From: Schlegelella_A sp036272325
GTDB lineage: Bacteria > Pseudomonadota > Gammaproteobacteria > Burkholderiales > Burkholderiaceae_C
DNA length: 61,956 nt
Direction: 5' to 3'
Assembly (NCBI GenBank): GCA_036272325.1
Contig: DATAYY010000070.1
Location: 1-61,956 of the forward strand
Positions 43,366 through 52,556 of this stretch are shown here, in pieces. Both the position numbers and the translations under genes were made by a program. The notes under the pieces are model-generated. The model made no database searches and was not told the origin of the DNA. It saw only the letters and a program-made list of their open reading frames with translations. Numbering within the stretch: the stretch's first letter is position 1; each line of letters begins with the position of its first letter.

Positions 43366-44169
43366 GTGAACCGCCTCCGCGTCTGGCAGGCCGGCGTCCT
43401 GGTCGCGGTCTTCGTCATCTGGCATCTGCTGACGACGCCGGGCCTGCTGCCCAACTTCGTGTTTGAGAACGACCAGCAGGCGGCGTTCTTCTTCGGCGAG
43501 CCGATCAAGATCTTCGGCCGCATCTGGGCCTGGTTCGTGACCCGTCGCGACATTTACGAGCACCTCGGCGTGACGCTGCTCGAGACCGTGCTCGCGTTCG
43601 CGATCGGCTCGACGCTCGGCCTCTCGTTCGGCCTCTGGCTCGCGCTCAGCCCGCTCGTCGGCGCCATCGCCGACCCTTACATCAAGGCGCTGAACAGCAT
43701 GCCGCGCGTCATCCTCGCGCCGATCTTCGCGGTCTGGTTCGGGCTCGGCGTCGCGAGCAAGGTCGCGCTCGGCGTCACGCTCGTCTTCTTCATCGTCTTT
43801 TTCAACGTCTACCAGGGCGTGAAGGAAGTCAGCCCAGTCGTCCTCGCCAACGCGCGCATGCTCGGTGCGTCGCAGCGCCAGCTGCTGCGCCACGTCTACC
43901 TGCCGAGCGCGACGAGCTGGATGTTCAGCTCCTTGCACACCTCGGTCGGGCTGGCGTTCGTCGGTGCCGTCGTCGGCGAGTACCTCGGCTCGGCGCGCGG
44001 CGTCGGCTACCTGATCCTGCAAGCCGAGGGCACATTCGACATCGATACCGTGATGGCCGGCATCCTCGTCCTCACCGCGTTCGCGCTCGCGCTCGACGCC
44101 GTGGTCGGCAGGATCGAGCGGCGCCTGCTGCGCTGGCAGCCGGCGGCGGCGGAAACGGAGAAGCTCTGA
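43366..44169 (+). CDS. ABC transporter permease (SsuC/NrtB-like)
   Basis: A 267-residue inner-membrane protein with six predicted membrane helices. The family EAA-type loop is visible around GVKEVSPVVLANARMLGASQ, and the segment IKALNSMPRVILAPIFAVWF matches SsuC/TauC permeases. The GTG start at 43366 has the weak upstream purine stretch GCGAAGGC. It forms the transport channel with the ATPase at 42501 and the binding protein at 40509. Confidence 0.93.
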   Translation: MNRLRVWQAGVLVAVFVIWHLLTTPGLLPNFVFENDQQAAFFFGEPIKIFGRIWAWFVTRRDIYEHLGVTLLETVLAFAIGSTLGLSFGLWLALSPLVGAIADPYIKALNSMPRVILAPIFAVWFGLGVASKVALGVTLVFFIVFFNVYQGVKEVSPVVLANARMLGASQRQLLRHVYLPSATSWMFSSLHTSVGLAFVGAVVGEYLGSARGVGYLILQAEGTFDIDTVMAGILVLTAFALALDAVVGRIERRLLRWQPAAAETEKL

Positions 44170-44197
44170 CAAGACTTGCGGGTCGAGCCGGCGTGTA

Positions 44198-44232
44198 GCG
44201 CTGCCCCCGCCTCAGGGAAGCGGGAGCAGCGC
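44198..44232. terminator. Hairpin between convergent permease and secreted-protein genes
   Basis: GCGCTGCCCCCGC and GCGGGAGCAGCGC pair with one mismatch over 13 positions around a 9-nt loop. It lies 28 nt after the permease stop and 7 nt from the minus-strand stop at 44240. It is a probable bidirectional terminator, without a T-run. Confidence 0.55.
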
Positions 44233-44239
44233 ACGCGAT

Positions 44240-44917
44240 TCATTGAGCGTTGAAGCGCGTTGCAGTGATGGTTCCGCCGATATGTTCGAGGAGGGTCACC
44301 TCGTCCTTCGCGTACTGGTCGAGCGTGAAGGACCCCTCGAATCGATCTCGCGCATGGTTCAGTGTGACCACCTCACTGATGATCGCGGGACCGATGTAGG
44401 CAGCGGGCGATGCGGGTGGCATCGAGTCGCTGCTGGCCCAGGCCAAGGCGATGTGCTTGAGCACGTAGGTCGAGGGGCCGGTCCGCTGCCAGGAGCCCAT
44501 GCAGACGTCGCCCGAGCTCGGCGGGCGACCGCCCGAGATCATGAACTCGGTGCCGTCGCTGTGCCATTGCACCGTTCCGAAGTCGACGACGGCGCCGTAC
44601 GGGATCTGGACCGGGTACGCTGTGCCGTCGGAGACGAAGGTGAACCGCCACGTGCCGACGATGCCGGCCGCGCCGCCGCTGTCACGATCGTCGTCGCGAA
44701 CGTGGATGATCCGCACATCTCCGGTCCGATAGACCGCCCGCATCATGGCGCTGGTGGTCGGCAACGGCGCGTCCCAGGCCGGCGGCAGCGACGGGTCGGT
44801 CGGGTTGTACTGGCCACAGGCGGCGCCGGCGTGGCCGGTGAACACGGTGGCGAGGACGCCGAACCCGAGCAGGAGCGCGAGGCGGGTGACCGGCGGCGCG
44901 GCAGTTGTTCTCTTCAT
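44240..44917 (-). CDS. Secreted hypothetical protein
   Basis: A 225-residue exported protein: basic start KRTTAAPPVTR, hydrophobic core LALLLGFGVLATVF, cleavage near GHAGA. The mature part is beta-rich with IVGTWRFTFVSDGTAYP and VQWHSDGTEFMISGG. Two cysteines lie at the start and middle. It looks like a family of exported proteins of unknown function. The start at 44917 follows AGGAGATAG on the minus strand. A 178-nt gap with no obvious motif separates it from the LytTR regulator. Confidence 0.65.
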   Translation of the reverse strand: MKRTTAAPPVTRLALLLGFGVLATVFTGHAGAACGQYNPTDPSLPPAWDAPLPTTSAMMRAVYRTGDVRIIHVRDDDRDSGGAAGIVGTWRFTFVSDGTAYPVQIPYGAVVDFGTVQWHSDGTEFMISGGRPPSSGDVCMGSWQRTGPSTYVLKHIALAWASSDSMPPASPAAYIGPAIISEVVTLNHARDRFEGSFTLDQYAKDEVTLLEHIGGTITATRFNAQ

Positions 44918-45095
44918 GAGCTATCTCCTGGTGATGACAATGAGATGTGGTGGTTGCGTTCGGATCGAACGCGAATCGATCGTCCAGGGACGTCGCCCGC
45001 TTGTCGCGGCGATTCCGACGAATGCGTCTTTGCGCCGGCGAAAGGCCTCGGGTCACCGACGAATCGACGGCTGGCATCGCCAGCCGGCCGCCGCG

Positions 45096-45836
45096 CTACA
45101 TCTGCCTGAAGAGATGCGAGTAGCCGGCGCTGACGCGCAACATCTCCGGCCGGCTCTTCAGCTTCAGATCGAGGTGGCCGGTGATCGAGCGGCGGACGCT
45201 TTGCACCGCGTGCATGTTGACGACGACGCCGCGATGGACCTGCCAGAAGACCGCCGGGTCGAGCCGGGCGACGAGCTCCTTCAGCGGGGTCGTGATCAGC
45301 GACTCGCCGCCGGCAGTGACGACCGCGATGTACTTGTTGTCGGCGCGGAAATAGCAGACGTCGTCGACCGCGATGAACTCGATGTCGCGCCCCTGCAGCA
45401 CCGTGATCCATTGCAGCTGCTCGCTGCCGTTGCCGCGCTGCAGCTGCTCGAGCAGCTTGCTGAGGTCGGCTGGCGGCTGCGCCAGGCGCGCGCGCACCCG
45501 GCCCAGAGCCTGCGCCAGACGTGCGGTCTCGATGGGCTTCAACAGGTAGTCGACCGCACCCTGCTCGAACGCCTGGACGGCGTACTGGTCGAACGCGGTG
45601 ATGAAGACGACGTGGCTGCGCGCGCCGGCGACGCGCGCCACCTCGATGCCGGTGAGGCCTGGCATCTGGACGTCGAGGAAGAGCACGTCCGGGTGCTGCG
45701 CTTCGATCTCGCGCAAGGCGGAGATGCCGTCGTGTGCGGACTTGAGCAGTGTCAAGTCGGGCCAGAGACGAAGGAGTTCCTCACGCAGCTCGGTGGCGAG
45801 CAGAGGCTCGTCTTCAACGATCAGGGCGGTCGTCAT
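45096..45836 (-). CDS. LytTR family DNA-binding response regulator
   Basis: A 246-residue response regulator. The receiver domain has LIVEDEP, the phospho-acceptor aspartate in DVLFLDVQMPGL, FITAFDQYAVQAFEQGAVDYLLKP, and a short linker. The LytTR DNA-binding domain covers residues of about 145-246 (VCYFRADNKYIAVVT, PAVFWQVHRGVVVNM). It binds repeated promoter sites after phosphorylation. Its start overlaps the stop of the degenerate kinase gene by 4 nt. It ends the kinase-kinase-regulator operon on the minus strand. Confidence 0.95.
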   Translation of the reverse strand: MTTALIVEDEPLLATELREELLRLWPDLTLLKSAHDGISALREIEAQHPDVLFLDVQMPGLTGIEVARVAGARSHVVFITAFDQYAVQAFEQGAVDYLLKPIETARLAQALGRVRARLAQPPADLSKLLEQLQRGNGSEQLQWITVLQGRDIEFIAVDDVCYFRADNKYIAVVTAGGESLITTPLKELVARLDPAVFWQVHRGVVVNMHAVQSVRRSITGHLDLKLKSRPEMLRVSAGYSHLFRQM

Positions 45837-46981
45837 CTGGAGAGCTCCTCGACAAGAGGTAGGTCGACGGTGAAGCTCGCGAGGTCACCCTCGAGCGCGG
45901 CGACGCTGAGCGTTGCGGCCCTGCCGTGGAGCTCGGCGAGGCGCTCGCGCAGACGCGCGATCGACGGCGTCGCGACAACTCTGCCGGACGCGCTGGGCTC
46001 CGCGGCCGGCGCCAGGCGCACGCTCAGTCGCGGCGTTCGCGGCATGGCGTCGTCCGAGGCGATGGCCTCGGCGCTCAGTCGCCAGGCGACCGAACTCGAG
46101 TCCGGCAGCGCCAGCATCTCCTGCAGCAGCGGCAGGATGAGCATCGGTCCGAGGTCGCTCTGCGCCGCGAGCGGCGAGACCTGCGTCTCGACGTCGAGCG
46201 CCGAGCCCAGGTGGCGTTGCACGCGCAGCCATGCGCGCGCGAGTGCGAACTCGCGCTCGACCGTCGACGTCACGGCGGTGCCCACGGGAAGCATCGCGCG
46301 CAGCAAGGCGATCAGGTCGGCAAGCAGGGCGTCGGCGGCGCGCGGGTCACGCTCGTGCAGCTCGCCGATCCGCGTCAGCGCGTCGAACAGGAACTGCGGC
46401 TCGACACGCGCCTGCAGCGCCATGAGGCGCGCGGCGAGCAGATGCTGCCGGTCGCGGATGCGGTCGGCCTCCGCCGTCTGGATACGGCCGAGCGCGCGCT
46501 GGGTCGTCCGCCAGTAGGCGTAGACGGCGAGGCCCAGGCTGCCATGGATGAGCAGCACCTTCAGGCGGAACGGGTTGAAGCCCCATGTCGGGTGGCGCCA
46601 GCCGACGAAGTTCGCACCGAGTGCGTCGAGCAGACTCGCCGCGAGCGAGCCGACCAGGAGCGCGGCACCGTAAGCAACGGTGGGCCGGACGCCATCCCAG
46701 AACGCTTCGTCGGCGACCATCGCTGCGAATAGCAGTGGCAGGATGCCCCAGACCCAGCGTCCGATCAGCAGGTCGGCGAACGGGTCGCTCACGCGCTGGC
46801 CGGGAAAGAGGAACGCGCCGCCGTTCGGACCGAACGTGGCCGAGAGGATGCTGATGAGCGCCGCCAGCGCGACCTGGCGCCAACCGAGGCGGCGCCAGGC
46901 GTCGCCGATCCATCGAGCAAGCCGTGCCCCCGAACTCGGCATCGCCCCCACGGCGAACGCGAGGGGCGCTGCCATGCTCAC
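45833..46981 (-). CDS. Degenerate LytS-type sensor kinase (predicted pseudokinase)
   Basis: A 382-residue protein with four or five membrane helices in the first 170 residues and a LytS-like cytoplasmic part. The usual phospho-acceptor segment EPHFLFNSL reads EPQFLFDAL: the histidine is Gln196 and the asparagine is Asp200. The ATP-lid motifs are also absent: the N-box NALKHG reads QEMLALPDS. It is therefore unlikely to phosphorylate anything. A partner or sensory role for the canonical kinase next to it is a reasonable guess. It overlaps both neighbours by 4 nt. Confidence 0.85.
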   Translation of the reverse strand: MSMAAPLAFAVGAMPSSGARLARWIGDAWRRLGWRQVALAALISILSATFGPNGGAFLFPGQRVSDPFADLLIGRWVWGILPLLFAAMVADEAFWDGVRPTVAYGAALLVGSLAASLLDALGANFVGWRHPTWGFNPFRLKVLLIHGSLGLAVYAYWRTTQRALGRIQTAEADRIRDRQHLLAARLMALQARVEPQFLFDALTRIGELHERDPRAADALLADLIALLRAMLPVGTAVTSTVEREFALARAWLRVQRHLGSALDVETQVSPLAAQSDLGPMLILPLLQEMLALPDSSSVAWRLSAEAIASDDAMPRTPRLSVRLAPAAEPSASGRVVATPSIARLRERLAELHGRAATLSVAALEGDLASFTVDLPLVEELSR

Positions 46982-48057
46982 AAGATCGCCAGAGGCAGCT
47001 CGATCATCGCGACGACGCCGCGCGGCTCGTTGACGCGCAACGTAAGCTGCGCGGCAGCACCGTACATCGAGCGCAGTCGCGCGCGGATGTTGGCGAGGCC
47101 GGTGCCGGCGCCGAGGCTCGTGCCGAGGCCGCGACCGGTGTCGGCGACGTGGACGCGTAGCGTTTTCGGGTCGCTCGTCGCGGCGATGCGGATCGAGCCA
47201 CCCTCGAGGAGTGGCTGCAGGCCGTGCTTGAGGGCGTTCTCGACCAACGTGAGCAGCATCATCGGCGGGACGACGTGGTCGGCGAGCGCCTTCGGCACAT
47301 CGAAATCGACCTGCAGGCGCGAACCCATCCGCACCTGGTGGACACCCAGGAACGCGCGCACGATCTCGACCTCGCGCTCGAGCGTCGGCCGATCCTCGCG
47401 CAGCCGCGGCAACGCACTTTCTAGGTAGCGCAGCAAATCGGCGAGCATCGCGCGTCCCGCGGCGCCATCGGTGCGCAACAGGCGGCGAACGTTGGCGAGC
47501 GAATTGAACAGGAAGTGCGGCTCAATCTGCGCCTGTAGCAGCTGCAGCCGCCCGGCCGCGAGCTCGCTTTGCCCGCGCAGCCGTTCGACCTCGGCCTGGT
47601 GCAGCGATTCGGCGGCACGGGAAAGGCCCTCCCGGTATTCGCCGAGCACGGCGATCAGGACAGCGACGACAAAGAGCCAGTGCTGACTCGCGAGTGCCTC
47701 GGCGGGCGACGGAGGCTCGCAGGCGCAGGTGTCGGCGGCCCAACGCTGGACAAGCCAGCCGAGCCAGGCCGCGGCGATGACGGTCGGCACGAACAGCGGC
47801 CAGCGCTTCCATCTCGACAGGGGTAGCCGGCGCGGAACGATCGCCAGGACGAGGACGATCGGCGAGATTCCGGTGAACGCCTGCAGCCACAAGCTGTAGG
47901 CGTCGCCCCACTCCGCGCTGTCGGGAGGGATCGCGAAGAGCCGGTCGAAGTCCACGCTGGGCACCGCCGTCAGCACCGCCAGGCCGGCGATGAGCAGCAG
48001 CCACCGGCCGACGATCTCGACGGCAGACGAACGGCGGCGGATCAAGAAGGGATGCAC
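46978..48057 (-). CDS. LytS-type sensor histidine kinase
   Basis: A 359-residue kinase with four hydrophobic segments in the first 150 residues and the canonical HisKA-like motif LLQAQIEPHFLFNSLANVR, phospho-acceptor His181. The ATPase domain has the N-box LTLVENALKHGL and the G-box VADTGRGLG with LANIRARL. It should phosphorylate the LytTR regulator at 45096. ATG 48057 is the first start. The gene is divergent from the TonB receptor across a 239-nt gap. Confidence 0.94.
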   Translation of the reverse strand: MHPFLIRRRSSAVEIVGRWLLLIAGLAVLTAVPSVDFDRLFAIPPDSAEWGDAYSLWLQAFTGISPIVLVLAIVPRRLPLSRWKRWPLFVPTVIAAAWLGWLVQRWAADTCACEPPSPAEALASQHWLFVVAVLIAVLGEYREGLSRAAESLHQAEVERLRGQSELAAGRLQLLQAQIEPHFLFNSLANVRRLLRTDGAAGRAMLADLLRYLESALPRLREDRPTLEREVEIVRAFLGVHQVRMGSRLQVDFDVPKALADHVVPPMMLLTLVENALKHGLQPLLEGGSIRIAATSDPKTLRVHVADTGRGLGTSLGAGTGLANIRARLRSMYGAAAQLTLRVNEPRGVVAMIELPLAIL

Positions 48058-48296
48058 GGCGCGTGATCAGGCTTACCAGAGCGCCGACTGTGCTTCGACG
48101 TCAGACGAAAGTCCACCGCGTTCCGACGAACAGGGTCGCTGAGCGGTGCGAACCTGCGACGACGCCGACGGATCGCCCTTTTGGGCCGACGAAGGGTTGC
48201 CGCGAGGCCGCCGTTCGGCGCGAAGCCAGTGGTCGAGCGCGTGCACAACGATCACACTGGGCCCGCGCCGACATGCAGCGCAGCTGAGGAGAACGA

Positions 48297-50939
48297 ATGC
48301 AATGCCGACCTCTCGCGGCCGCCGTCGCACTCGCTTTGGCGCAGGCGTCCCCTGCGGGTGCACAGAGCTCTCCGGGCGGCGATGAACAGAAGCTCGAGAG
48401 GGTCGAGGTGACGGGTTCGCGGCTGCGCCGCACCGACGCCGAGACTCCGTCTCCGGTGCAGGTCATTACCCGCGACGTGATCGCCCGCTTGGGCGCGGTC
48501 TCGCTCAACGATGTGCTGCAGGGCCTGCCGGCGAACAATACCGGCGCGTTCAACGAGGCCGATACCGTCAACAACTATGGCGCCGCCGCGGTCTCGCTGC
48601 GCGGGCTCGGCCCGGGGTCGACGCTGGTCCTGATCAACGGTCGCCGCGTCGCGCCGTTCGGCTTCACCGGGGGCGCGACCTTCGTCGATTTGAACCAGAT
48701 CCCGGTCAGCGCAATCGATCGCATCGAGGTCCTGCTCGACGGCGCCTCGGCGATCTACGGCTCCGACGCGATCGCCGGCGTCGTCAACGTCATCCTGCGG
48801 CGCGACTTCCGCGGCGTTGATCTCTCCGCGGGCTACGGCCGTTCGACGCACGGCGACGCGACGCAGCGCGAGGCGAGCATCACCACCGGCGTCGGTGATC
48901 GCAGTAGCGACGGCTACAACGTCTTCGCGACGTTCTCGCACGCCGACCAGGACCCGGTCAAGGCGACCGCGCGCTGGCACTCGCGGACCGCCGACTATCG
49001 CGGCTTCGGCCTAGGCGACTTCCGCTCTTCGTATGCGTACCCAGGCAACCTCTACAGTGCCGACAACTCGACCTTCCTGCAGCCGCTGCCGGGCTGCGCG
49101 ACGACCGGCGAAGCGGGCTCGGCGCTCGCCGGCCGCTGCGTCTACGACCCGGCCAACGATTCGGACCTCATCGTCGGCTCACGCCGTGACGCGCTCTTCG
49201 TCGCCGGCTCGGCCGGGATCGCCGGCGGTTTCGAGCTGTTCGGCGACGCCATCTTCAATCGCAACGTCTTCCAGGCCCAGCACTCCAGCTTCGGCAGCGC
49301 GACCTACTTCAGCACCGGAACGCTGGCCCAGCCGTTCATTCCACTGCCGGTTGGCCATCCGCAGAATCCGTATCCGTTCGACGTTGCGCTGCGGACCCGG
49401 TTCGCCGACGAGCCGCTGTTCGTGACGCCAACCACCGAGACGACGCGAATCGTCGCCGGCATGCGCCACCACGAACTCGCCGGCTGGGACGTCGAGAGCG
49501 CGCTGCTATGGTCGGACTCGCGCACGCGCACGAAGACGACCGGGGTCATTCGTGACAGCGTGCTGGCCGGGGAAGTGCTCGACGCGGGCGGCCAGGCCTC
49601 GGCGGCCTTTCAGTTCGGCAATCCGGCTGCCAACGACCCGGCCCTGATGGAGCGTCTCTATCCGACTCTCGTCGACACGGGGCGGACGTCGACGGCGTCG
49701 TTCGACGTGCGCGGGACGCGCGAAATCTTCACCATGCCGAGCGGCGCGGCCCAGCTCGCGGTCGGCGTCGAGCTGCGCCGCGAGAGCTATTCGAGCGCGT
49801 TCGATCCACTGACCACCGCGGGCGACATCAGCGTGATCTTCGGCAATACCGCGGCCGGGCAGCGAACCATCGCGTCGACCTACGGCGAGCTCTCGCTGCC
49901 GCTCGCGAAAGCGCTCGAGGCGAGCATCGCGGCACGCGTCGACCACTACAGCGACTTTGGCACGTCGACCAATCCGAAGGTGGGAGTGAAGTGGAAGGCG
50001 TCGCCCGCGGTTGCATTGCGAGCAACCTATGCCACCGCGTTTCGCGCCCCATCTCTCTCGGAGACCACGCAGCTGGCAGTGGGCACGGGGTTCGCCATCG
50101 TTCGCGATCCCGTGACCTGCCCGGTGCCCGATCCGTCAAATCCGAACTGCGAACTGGCCGTCCAGGCGATCTCGGGCGGCAACCCCGCGCTGCGACCGGA
50201 GCGAGCGCGCAGCGCGACCGCGGGGGTGATCCTCGAGCCGTGGCGCGACACCTCGTTCACCGTCGACGCGTTCCGTATTGATCGGCGCGACCAGATCGCC
50301 TACATCGACCCGACGTTCCTGCTCACGAACGAGAGCCTCTATCCCGGCTATGTCGTTCGCAACGCCGACGGCACGATCGATCACCTGAACCTGCAGTACA
50401 CCAACCTCGCTTCTTCGCGCGTCTGGGGAGTCGACGTCAGCGGCAGGGCAAGGACAACGGTGGCGGACATCGGTCGCGTCGGCGTCGAAGGCAGCTACGA
50501 GTGGCTGCCGCATTTCTGGCTCGCCCAGACGAGCGACGCCCCGATGCTCGACTATGCCGGCACCTACACGCAGCCGAAGTCGCGCGCGCGGGTCGCCCTG
50601 ACGTTCGACCGTGGCGCGTGGCAGAGCGCGCTGACCTTCAACTACACCGGTGGCTACCTGCGCGCGTCTTCGCCGTCGGACCTGAGTTGCCCCTACGACG
50701 CGAGCGGGTCGAACCGGCCTGAACTCTGCAGCGTCAAGTCGTGGCAGACGGTCGATCTGTTCGTCGGCTATCGCGGCGTACCAAACCTCGAGCTGGGATT
50801 TCTGATCCAGAACATCGACAACGTCCAGGCACCGTTCGACGAGCGACAGGTCCTGGGGCCGTTTACCGCGTATCAGTCGGCATTCCAGAGTGCCGTCGGC
50901 AGGTTCTTCAAGCTGACCGCGACCTACGCGTTTCGCTGA
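48297..50939 (+). CDS. TonB-dependent outer-membrane receptor
   Basis: An 880-residue receptor: signal peptide (AAAVALALAQASPAGAQ), plug domain (RVEVTGSRLRRTDAETPSPV, ALVLINGRRV-like STLVLINGRRVAPFG, IYGSDAIAGVVNVIL) and a long beta-barrel ending in the aromatic TATYAFR. The plug is of the SusC-like/catecholate group lacking an obvious TonB box. The start ATG follows AGGAGAACGA. It takes up a siderophore, cobalamin or carbohydrate through the outer membrane; the ligand is unknown. The C-terminal residue is Arg, not the common Phe. The 239-nt gap 48058-48296 may hold the LytTR-controlled promoter, but no clear site is visible. Confidence 0.93.
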   Translation: MQCRPLAAAVALALAQASPAGAQSSPGGDEQKLERVEVTGSRLRRTDAETPSPVQVITRDVIARLGAVSLNDVLQGLPANNTGAFNEADTVNNYGAAAVSLRGLGPGSTLVLINGRRVAPFGFTGGATFVDLNQIPVSAIDRIEVLLDGASAIYGSDAIAGVVNVILRRDFRGVDLSAGYGRSTHGDATQREASITTGVGDRSSDGYNVFATFSHADQDPVKATARWHSRTADYRGFGLGDFRSSYAYPGNLYSADNSTFLQPLPGCATTGEAGSALAGRCVYDPANDSDLIVGSRRDALFVAGSAGIAGGFELFGDAIFNRNVFQAQHSSFGSATYFSTGTLAQPFIPLPVGHPQNPYPFDVALRTRFADEPLFVTPTTETTRIVAGMRHHELAGWDVESALLWSDSRTRTKTTGVIRDSVLAGEVLDAGGQASAAFQFGNPAANDPALMERLYPTLVDTGRTSTASFDVRGTREIFTMPSGAAQLAVGVELRRESYSSAFDPLTTAGDISVIFGNTAAGQRTIASTYGELSLPLAKALEASIAARVDHYSDFGTSTNPKVGVKWKASPAVALRATYATAFRAPSLSETTQLAVGTGFAIVRDPVTCPVPDPSNPNCELAVQAISGGNPALRPERARSATAGVILEPWRDTSFTVDAFRIDRRDQIAYIDPTFLLTNESLYPGYVVRNADGTIDHLNLQYTNLASSRVWGVDVSGRARTTVADIGRVGVEGSYEWLPHFWLAQTSDAPMLDYAGTYTQPKSRARVALTFDRGAWQSALTFNYTGGYLRASSPSDLSCPYDASGSNRPELCSVKSWQTVDLFVGYRGVPNLELGFLIQNIDNVQAPFDERQVLGPFTAYQSAFQSAVGRFFKLTATYAFR

Positions 50940-51046
50940 GGAAACGCCGGTCGGACGCTTCCCACAGCGCGCCACGTCGAGCGCCGATGGCGGGCGGCCG
51001 CGTCTCGCCGTAGCTTCTACCGATCTCCATCCGTCGGAGTCCGGCC

Positions 51047-51493
51047 ATGAACACGAATACCCGCCTGGCGTTGTTTCTCGGGACGGCGGTGCTGCTCACC
51101 TTCGCCGCTCTCGCCCAGACGGTTCCGGCAGGCGAGGCCGGTGCGCCGCCGCCGCCGCGGATCCACTCCGCGGGCGGTATCGAGTACATCAACGGCGGTG
51201 CCGGCGAGGAATCACGCGCAGCGATCGATGCCGAGCGTCAGGAGTTCCCGCTGCGCCTCGTCTTCAGCGTCGCGAGCGGCGCGTACGTCGTCGCCGATCA
51301 CGTCGACGTCAACGACAAGACGGGCAGGATCCTCGGCGTCGACAACGCGGGTCCGATGCTGCTCGTCAAGGTGCCGCCCGGCGACTACACGGTCGACGCG
51401 AGCTACGGCGGCAGGACCGAGCAGCGCAGGATCCACGTCGGCCGCGATGCGGGTACCGTGAACTGGCGCTGGCCCGAAGAAGCCAGGCGCTGA
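51047..51493 (+). CDS. Secreted hypothetical protein with carboxypeptidase-regulatory-like fold
   Basis: A 148-residue exported protein: signal with hydrophobic core LALFLGTAVLLTFAALAQ. The mature part ends with LVKVPPGDYTVDASYGGRTE, a strand pattern seen in carboxypeptidase regulatory-like (Ig-like) domains. No catalytic residues are visible. The start ATG follows GTCCGGCC. It lies 107 nt after the TonB receptor on the same strand and may assist it. Function unknown. Confidence 0.7.
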   Translation: MNTNTRLALFLGTAVLLTFAALAQTVPAGEAGAPPPPRIHSAGGIEYINGGAGEESRAAIDAERQEFPLRLVFSVASGAYVVADHVDVNDKTGRILGVDNAGPMLLVKVPPGDYTVDASYGGRTEQRRIHVGRDAGTVNWRWPEEARR

Positions 51494-51549
51494 GCGGCGC
51501 TCGTTCGTGCGTACGCCACTTCGGGGGCGGCGCGCGAAGAACGGTCCGG

Positions 51550-52509
51550 TCAGATCCCGCCGCCCCAGCGGTACTGCCAGACGACTCCGAGCAGATCGAA
51601 GTTGTTGCCGGTGCGTGCCGAGACCCCGCTGCTGGCGTAGAGCTTGACCGAGTTGCGCCGGTCGATCGGCAGCGCCAGCGTCGCGCCGAGGCGCCAGTTC
51701 TGCTGCAGGTCGTTCTTTGGCGCGCCGTCGATGCTCGAGCGGCCGCCGGTGAAGTAGGTCGCATCGAACGAGGTCCACGCGCCCGAGCGGAAGCCGTAGA
51801 TGACGTGACCCTGGAACGCATAGAGCGGATCCTGCGAACGCGTCGAGCCGCCATAGAAGTTCGTGTTGTCGGTATAAAGCGTGACCGCTGCCTGGCCCTC
51901 GATCGTCCAGCGGTCGATCGCTTTGGAGACGCCGAGCTCGGGCTTGAATGACCAGCGGTGGGTGCCGATGTTGACGAGGCGGGTCGGGTCGTACTGCGAG
52001 GTCGGCGCGACAACCTGCAGGCTCGCGCCGACGATGAGGTCCTGCCGGTACGCGGCGAAGTCCTTCATCGCCAGCGCCGGCGCGCCGTAGAGGTTCGCTG
52101 ACAGGCGAAACGCCGAATTGGCGAAACCGTGGATCGAGCGCTGCACCGGCGCCCCCGCGTACTCGGCGGTGCCGGAGAGCGAGGCATAGGGGACGATGAC
52201 GTCGAACTTGCCCGATACGCCCCAGAGGTCGAGGACTCGCGCGTACGCCAACACGGCGATGTTGGTGTCGAGCTTCGCATCGGTGACCGGGATCGACGGG
52301 TCGAGCGAGAGGCCGCCGCTGCTATGGGCGACGCCAGCGACGAGAAAGTTGACGCCGACCGGCGCATTGGAGTACGCACGCGGCTCGATGTCCTGCGCGC
52401 GGGCGGGCGCGCCGCTCATCGACGCGACGATCACGATGCTCTTCGCCGCGAGCGCGACCGTCTTCGGAAGCAGCCCGCTGCCGACGAACCGGCGCGCGAC
52501 CCGACACAC
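51550..52509 (-). CDS. MetA-pathway-of-phenol-degradation family outer-membrane protein
   Basis: A protein of about 319 residues with the family pattern: AQDIEPRAYSNAPVGVNFLV after the signal, then YARVLDLWGVSGKFDVI, NLYGAPALAMKDF, YRQDLIVGASLQVVAP and a C-terminal beta-strand WQYRWGGGI. The family forms small outer-membrane barrels thought to take up aromatic compounds. The signal core is preceded by several possible starts; I chose GTG 52509. It follows the methylmalonate-semialdehyde dehydrogenase gene with a 47-nt gap. The C-terminus lacks the terminal Phe. Confidence 0.82.
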   Translation of the reverse strand: MCRVARRFVGSGLLPKTVALAAKSIVIVASMSGAPARAQDIEPRAYSNAPVGVNFLVAGVAHSSGGLSLDPSIPVTDAKLDTNIAVLAYARVLDLWGVSGKFDVIVPYASLSGTAEYAGAPVQRSIHGFANSAFRLSANLYGAPALAMKDFAAYRQDLIVGASLQVVAPTSQYDPTRLVNIGTHRWSFKPELGVSKAIDRWTIEGQAAVTLYTDNTNFYGGSTRSQDPLYAFQGHVIYGFRSGAWTSFDATYFTGGRSSIDGAPKNDLQQNWRLGATLALPIDRRNSVKLYASSGVSARTGNNFDLLGVVWQYRWGGGI

Positions 52510-52556
52510 GCGCCGCTGCACGACGTCGAGCTCGACCCCGGGCAGGGACGGCACCG

